From assembly GCA_026873275.1 (NCBI GenBank), contig JANTUC010000020.1:62001-126000 (forward strand): a DNA stretch of 64,000 nt. The letters run 5' to 3'. Below the pieces are notes generated by a model, which worked only from the letters and a program-made list of their open reading frames with translations, was not told the origin of the DNA and made no database searches. Both the position numbers and the translations under genes were made by a program. This document shows, piece after piece, positions 58,731 through 64,000 of the stretch (position 1 is the stretch's first letter; every line of letters begins with the position of its first letter). The DNA comes from Pseudopithomyces maydicus. Taxonomy: Eukaryota; Ascomycota; Dothideomycetes; Pleosporales; Didymosphaeriaceae.

Positions 58731-59694
58731 TCAAAGCAGCAGCATACCTCGAGTTCCCTCCCCCGGCGCATTCACCCTCCTCTTCGCCCCCTCATACTCC
58801 CCCTTAAACTCCGAATCACCCTCCCCATGACTCTGCACCGTCGCCTCCTCATCCACATCATCAATAAAAGCATCCCACCCCGTGAACTCCGGAGCCACGA
58901 ACGCCCTCTGCTTGCCCCGGTCGGCGGTGGACACAAAGTCGAAAGCTGCATACTTTGCGTTTTTCCGCATCTCCAGCTTGAGCTCCTGGCGGAAGTTCTG
59001 CTCGAATGCTTTGCGTCGGAGGAAGGTGATGGCTTCGGTGGTGTCTTTTATGGAGCTGAAGAGCTTCTGGTGGTCTTCGCTGAGGGATCCGAGCGCGAGG
59101 CCGGATTTCTCTGCTGCAGCGCTGAGCTTGCCTAGTTGGACGAGCATCTTGGTGTGGGAATCTGTGCCGGGGAAGATGTTGCTGGGTTTGACTTTCCCAT
59201 TCGATTTGGTTTTAGTTTTCCCTTTGCCCTTTTTCTTCTTCGTACGACTGCGGCACTTGCACGAGTTGATGTCGGCGACGGCTTGCTGGATGTTGAGCTC
59301 TGTGCCTTCGTTGATCGGGACGTGCATGTAGCCCTTGTAGCCTCGCGATCGTTTATTGCGCCCGCATCGTACGGTGTCTGTGTGGTTTCTCCATATCGGT
59401 ATGCTGTGGAGTGGTGACGAAGTGCTGTTTTCGGGTGCCCAGGCTTCGCCTATGAAGTCTAGGAGGGTGCATTGGCCGGGACAGTTTGGGTATACGGTCA
59501 CGGATTCGTTTGATGGGGGAAAGGCTTGTTGGGCGCGACGGACGAGCCATGCGAGGTAGCTATAGATATTCAGCTATGTGGGAAAGTGTTCAGCGTGAGG
59601 TGACGCACTTTTCGTAGGCGCCGATTGTGCCGAAACATGATGCTGGACCGACTATCAAGAAAAAGGATGCAACGATGAATTTGTAAAAATGCAT
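58731..59694 (-). CDS. Lys-rich secreted protein, unknown function
   Basis: 304 residues. Exons on the minus strand 59609-59694 and 58731-59559, intron of 49 bp; frame closes exactly. Start ATG 59694 gives a signal peptide (MHFYKFIVASFFLIVGPASC). The N-terminal part has NCPGQCTLLDF, a sequon NST, and CKC after SRGYKGYMHVPINEGTEL; then a highly basic linker (RSRTKKKKGKGKTKTKSNGK), an amphipathic helical region (LGKLSAAAEKSGLALGSLSE) and an acidic C-terminus. I do not recognise a family. It is divergent from the LysM protein gene (657 bp between starts), which also has a K/S/T-rich stretch near its N-terminus, so the two are probably co-regulated. Confidence 0.68.
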
Positions 59695-60351
59695 GATTGT
59701 GTATCCGATACTGACTCATATATTCAAAATGAATCTATCATAGGGACAGGCAACGAAGGGAATAAATAGCCACGGTTCAAAGCCTTGGTGGTGTTGACCC
59801 CACCGGCACGACTATTCTCCTATCTTATATCTCGGACATTGGTGTAGCCAGCAGCCCCCAATTAAACAGAAACAGCAGATCCAACACAATTAATTCAACG
59901 ACGTTGACGTTGGTCATGCAAACACCGTGATCCGGACTTGACTGTGGCGCAACGTCCTTGCAGAAGAGTCAGCCATTCGTATACGAAGCGGAGCTGAAAA
60001 TTAGTCCCGCCCGCACCCCTGCAAGCTGTATTTTAACACCTGACCAATAGATAATCAACAATGTGCCAGGGTTTAATATAAGCGATCGGCCTTCTACTAC
60101 AAGTTCTCTTTCTAGCTTCTGTAACCCGTCGCACTGTGCAGCCGATGGGAATAGCGGATGATGATGATGGTACTTCGCAACGGAACTCGATCACAGCTGG
60201 GTTACTCATCAACTCAGCTAGTAGAATCCGAATTCTAAGGGATGGCTCCTATTTCTGAGTGAGTTATTCTTATTATCATGTATCTTTCAACACTCCATAA
60301 TTCGTGCGTTATCTCTACTTTTTCATCGAATGCACCAAAGTTGCATGCACA
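59695..60351. promoter_or_regulatory. Divergent promoter of the secreted Lys-rich and LysM genes
   Basis: 657-bp spacer between two starts. TTTAATATAAGC near 60076 could be a TATA element. No coding frame. Confidence 0.45.
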
Positions 60352-62225
60352 ATGTTATTCATTAATAGGAGATTCTCCATTGCGGTCGTCTTCATCCTCG
60401 CGTTCTTATCTTTGACAGTAGATGCATCCCATATAAAATCCAAATCGAAATCCAAAACCAAATCCAAAACCAAATCCACAACCAAAGTATGCAAGGAGAC
60501 AAGAACCGAGCTAGGCGATGACTGCGACTCCATCGCCTCGCGGTGCGGAATATCCAAACGCAAACTCATCAAATATAACCCCGACTGGGAAGTCTGCAAT
60601 ATGGATCTCGTCCCCTCCGGCCTCCCCCTCTGCTGCTCCCCAGGCAACCTCCCCTTCCCCCTCCCCGTCAACGACGACGATGGCACCTGCGCAACCTACA
60701 TCACCCAGGAAAACGAATCCTGCGCCGACATCGCCATGCGATTCCAACTCCCCATGTCCTTCCTCGAGAAGATCAACAAGCAAGCCTCCTGGGGCTGGAT
60801 GGGCTGCGACAAACTCCTCCCAAACCAACCCATGTGCCTCAGCAACGGCACCGCGCCCGACGATTCCGCTGACCCAGACGACGAAACGCTCATCCCAAAC
60901 GACTGCGGTGCATCCCCGTACAACACCCTCGCCGACGTCGACGCCGCTATCGCGGCTGCCACCGCAGACACCCAATGCCTCACCCAGTACACCCTCGAGG
61001 TCCTGCAGAAAAACCTCCAGTCCTCGCTCGATCGGTATAACAGCATCATGGCCGATCACTACGACACCAAATTCAACACCTTCGCCTCCGCCCTCGTCGC
61101 CAACGCCCCCCGCCAAGTCCACGACTTCGTCCTCGCCCACGGCTCCTCCTACTTCACCTGCGTCGTCACGGAGCTCCAGCTCTGCTGCGCCGACAGCTGC
61201 CAATCGGTAAACACCGACCCCAACGGCACCTGCCGCTACTGCTACCCGGGCAAATGCGACATGGTCGACTTCATGGGGCGCCCGCTGCTGCACCGCCGCG
61301 ACTCGGGCGGCGTCGGCGTCATCCTCGGCGGCGGCGACCACCCAGGCGACGGCTCGCACTCCGTGTCCCGCGTGACCAACGTGTCCGAGCCGTGTCCGCC
61401 CGATTACTCCCTCAGAGGCCTCTCGCAGAAGCAGCAGCCGCAGGAGCGCAGAGACACCGTGTACTGGAGCTTGCTCCCCGAGCGCGCGGACCAGTTCTAC
61501 GCTGACATATACGCCGCGACGGGGTTGGCCTCCGAGCGCATCTCCCTGCAGGATATATACCACATGGGTGACTGCCCGCCGCAGGGGAACTGCCGCGACA
61601 ACGGGTGGGATATTGGCATCCCCGCGCCGAACGGGTACTCCACCGCCGACGTGGCGAATCCGAAGGACGTGGTCGTCGCCGCGCTGACGAATTTAACGAA
61701 TCTGCAGGCCCAGATTTCAGGCGTGCTGGAGGAGATGCGGGGGGTACGTTCCTCGGGTCTGGAGACGACGTCGTGGATGCGGTAGCGGTTCCTGTGCTCA
61801 TGATCTCATCCGCGGTCGATAACATGGATATGGTCGTCGACACTGCGGACGAGATCGACGAGGAGAAGCAAAAGGGTATCATCCTGACGTTTCTGGGGGC
61901 TTTACTTTTCTTCATTCCCGTTGTGGGCGAGGTGCTGGGGTCTGTGGCAGGGCTGGCGAGTCTGGCGCGGATCATTGCTGTGCTGGCGACGGTGGGGGAC
62001 GCCGCGATGGATATTTACAGTATTGTGGATGACCCTGAGAATGCGCCGCTGGCGATCTTTGGGCTGGTGCTGGGCCCGCTGGGGTTGGCTGATATAGCGA
62101 CGGTGGCGAGGGCTGCGAAGCTGAAGCGGGCGATGAGTGGGGAGGATGTGCTCAAGTTGGGGAAGAACTTGGGGCCGTCTATGGATGTCGTGAACAAGGT
62201 TACGGGGATGTGTAGGAAGTCCTAG
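60352..62225 (+). CDS. LysM protein with C-terminal region of killer-toxin-like chitinases, no GH18 domain
   Basis: Secreted protein of about 624 residues. Start ATG 60352: signal peptide (MLFINRRFSIAVVFILAFLS...), a SKSKSKTKSKTKS linker, LysM 1 (from KVCKETRTELGDDCDSIASR), LysM 2 (from GTCATYITQENESCADIA), a Cys-rich middle part (QLCCADSC, CRYCYPGKC), then WSLLPERADQFYADIYAATG, DIYHMGDCPPQGNCRDNGWD, TADVANPKDVV, a stretch with DTADEIDEEK, two long hydrophobic helices (FLGALLFFIPVVGEVLG, DAAMDIYSIVDDPENAPLAI) and a final CRKS. From memory, this C-terminal half is the one found after the GH18 domain in class V subgroup C (killer-toxin-like) LysM chitinases. No DxxDxDxE catalytic motif is present. 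One base is missing in the G6 run at 61739-61744; a donor-like GTACGT there is not used, since the sequence after it is family-typical. LysM modules should bind chitin. Confidence 0.8.
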
Positions 62226-63871
62226 GGTTTTATTAGTTTCCATGACATCGGAATTGTATTTGATAAATTTGAGATGTTGGAAAGATCAAAGGCTAAAGCC
62301 GCATAAATGTGTAAGCGTCTACGAGTCTGCTCTTGATTCAGCATATGCATTCAAGCTCCAATAGAAACCAAGTTAGATTTACTTTTTGAAGCGATATCCT
62401 CGTTTACACCTCTCTGTTCTCCCATCGCCATACCCAACCGCACCCCAGCCTTCTCCATAACCCTCCCTTCAGCGTCTCCGAATTCTCACTTTCACCGCCG
62501 CGACCTGTCCACCGCGTCTCATCTTCCCGCCTCCCTTCGCTCTTCACAGCCAAATTCCCCATACAGAACTTCTCATCTTATCTTACAACGCAGCTCCTTT
62601 CCCCCAAAGCCCCCAGTCGCACGACGCCACAACCCCGACACGGCGAATGTGGCTCAGATAAACGTTGAGAAAAAAGTTTCGGCACAGCGCCACACTCCCG
62701 ACCTCGATAAAACAGGGACATGAAACGCCCCTTCGGCCACATACGCACGCACGCCCGACCAGACGGGCGGGTACACGCGGCTACATACAGGTATGTATGC
62801 GCCCCGGTACGACCGCCCGTGCCAACCGTCGCACCGCCCAACCCGCCCCGTCGCACAACCAGTCGATACATCCATCCAGCGCCGTTTCTAACCCAAAACA
62901 CCAACCACTAACCACACCCTTCCCTCCTACGGCAAACCTCACCGCAAAATCCACACACATACACACCGCCCTATAGTTCTCAAATTCACAACCCAAGCAC
63001 ACACATCCCTCTACATATATACATATACCCCCTCCCTGAAATCCCTAATCTCCTGTTTCCATCCATCCATCCAAGCCAAGCCCCACGTTTGCTCCCCATG
63101 CACCCACCCGTTCGCCCACCCCATGCACCCGCCAAACACCCAGCGACCCAGCGACCCGGTGACCCGGCGCCCGGCCCCACCGCCAGCGCTACAGGCCCAG
63201 CAAACAGGGGCGCATGCTAGCAAGCTAGGGAAAGCTAGAGCAAGCTAGGGCAAGCTAGAGCAAGCTAGAGCAAGCAATGCCATCGGTCGCGATTGCGCGC
63301 ACGCCATTGACAGGTGGATTGGGGTTGGTTGGGGATGCTGGGGGCGGGCGTGATGGGGTGGAGGGCTGGGGGTGGGTGTGTTGGGTTGGGGGTTGGGCTG
63401 GGCTGGAGCGTGGTGATATGTTGGAGAGGGATGGGGAGGGTAGTTGCGGTGGTATTGGGATTGGGATTGGGATTGGGGTTGCTTGAGGGGAGGTGTCTCT
63501 TTTTTTCTTTTCTTTACTTGTTGCGGATCGGGTCGGGAGGGAGGGAGGAGAGGCCGTTTTGGAGGTCATCTCTGTTTCGGATATGTTGCCTGGACGGTGG
63601 TGAGGGGAATGGATTGGGAGGTTGCCGTCGGAAGGAAGGCAGGCTCTCTGCGTGGCTGATATACATATCGATATAAGTCCCTTTTCCCCGGATATAACTT
63701 TTCATATGTGCTTGCAGCTGTTTCAACAGCATCAGTTCTGCATCACTATTTACATCGTTTTGATCTGTTCGTGACTTTTTGTATGCTTCCCGACCAACTC
63801 CCCTCCACGATGCCGATACGCTGACCTGGCGCTAGCGTGTTTGTGCTGTCATTACGATAGATCCTAGTGCC
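62226..63871. other. Intergenic, low-complexity right end
   Basis: C-rich then G-rich non-coding sequence with a decamer array (AGCAAGCTAG-like) at about 63218-63276 and a GGGATT run near 63450-63480. The short open frames have low-complexity translations. No gene supported. Confidence 0.5.
63218..63276 (+). repeat. Decamer tandem array (AGCAAGCTAG)n
   Basis: About six imperfect units alternating AGCAAGCTAG, GGAAAGCTAG, GGCAAGCTAG. Confidence 0.7.
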
Positions 63872-64000
63872 ATGGCCGCCATAATCTGGCCCTCAGAGGC
63901 TTTCGTGGCATACCTGTAAGTAGCGTCGCTCTTTTTCGACAAATGGGCGTGCGAGTGGTGGCTCTGAAATCACGCCTAGCACGGCTGTGCTGGTACGCGG
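63872..64000 (+). CDS. Possible first exon of a gene leaving the window
   Basis: ATG 63872 in a good start context (GCCATGG) reads MAAIIWPSEAFVAYL and meets a GTAAGT donor at 63917. The preceding region is GC-poor leader-like. The rest of the gene would lie outside the window, so this is only a hint. Confidence 0.25.

Noticed and set aside
60511..61563. 350-residue open frame antisense to the LysM gene
   Set aside because: Val/Gly/Ala-rich shadow frame; the plus strand has LysM and chitinase-tail motifs.
61745..61800. Intron starting at GTACGT in the LysM gene
   Set aside because: The bases after it, in the frame one base shifted, encode conserved sequence of the chitinase C-terminal region, so the frame change is better explained by the G6 run just before.
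1..64000. tRNA, rRNA, CRISPR array, bacterial-type operons
   Set aside because: No B-box-like GGTTCGA context with matching arms was noticed, no rRNA similarity, no regular direct repeat-spacer pattern, and gene structure is eukaryotic throughout. A dedicated tRNA scan was not possible.

Overview
The window is nuclear DNA of a filamentous ascomycete (Pezizomycotina; Dothideomycetes is my guess from the gene families). Evidence: many short GT-AG introns (45-150 bp), fungal-specific families (Zn2Cys6 factor, DUF2828, NACHT-ankyrin NLR, LysM proteins, Mx-like dynamin), plant cell-wall enzymes (PL4, GH16, GH11) and conserved eukaryotic genes with fungal layouts (COP9 subunit 1, Cdh1, aspartyl aminopeptidase, Pho13-type phosphatase, primase large subunit). 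I see no rRNA, tRNA or CRISPR.

Layout. 1.4-10.4 kb: poly-Q zinc-finger factor (+), CSN1 (-), DUF2828/vWA protein (-), a 112-residue protein (-). 11.2-17.4 kb: secreted rhamnogalacturonan lyase (-), class II aldolase (-), secreted GH16 glucanase (-). 17.4-20.9 kb: no supported gene. 20.9-28.9 kb: conserved block of CDH1 (-), aspartyl aminopeptidase (+), Pho13-like phosphatase (+) and PRI2 (+). 29.7-33.8 kb: Cys-rich single-pass membrane protein (+) and GH11 xylanase (-). 36.3-41.5 kb: F-box protein (+) and polytopic membrane protein (+). 42.6-44.7 kb: mitochondrial ABC1/UbiB-type kinase (-). 45-55 kb: a more AT-rich accessory stretch with dispersed repeats, a tandem pair of six-cysteine secreted proteins (+,+), a NACHT-ankyrin NLR (-) head-to-head with a stand-alone STAND-type N-terminal domain protein (+), TA-rich RIP-like blocks and a possible solo LTR. 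54.9-57.6 kb: dynamin-like GTPase (-). 58.7-62.2 kb: a divergent pair, a Lys-rich secreted protein (-) and a LysM protein with the tail of killer-toxin-like chitinases but no GH18 domain (+). A gene may begin at 63,872 and leave the window.

A property of the whole window matters for every reader: about a dozen genes, several of them conserved, lose frame by the equivalent of one missing base, nearly always at a C or G run of 4-6. Adding one base at each place closes the frame with the predicted introns. I read this as homopolymer undercalling in the assembly, not mass pseudogenisation, and still report these genes as CDS.

The best candidates for something new are (1) the head-to-head split NLR / effector-domain pair at 50.1-54.0 kb, (2) the duplicated six-cysteine secreted proteins at 46.5-48.9 kb, (3) the divergent LysM/chitinase-tail pair at 58.7-62.2 kb, and (4) a short A-tailed repeat family resembling a SINE, seen five times.
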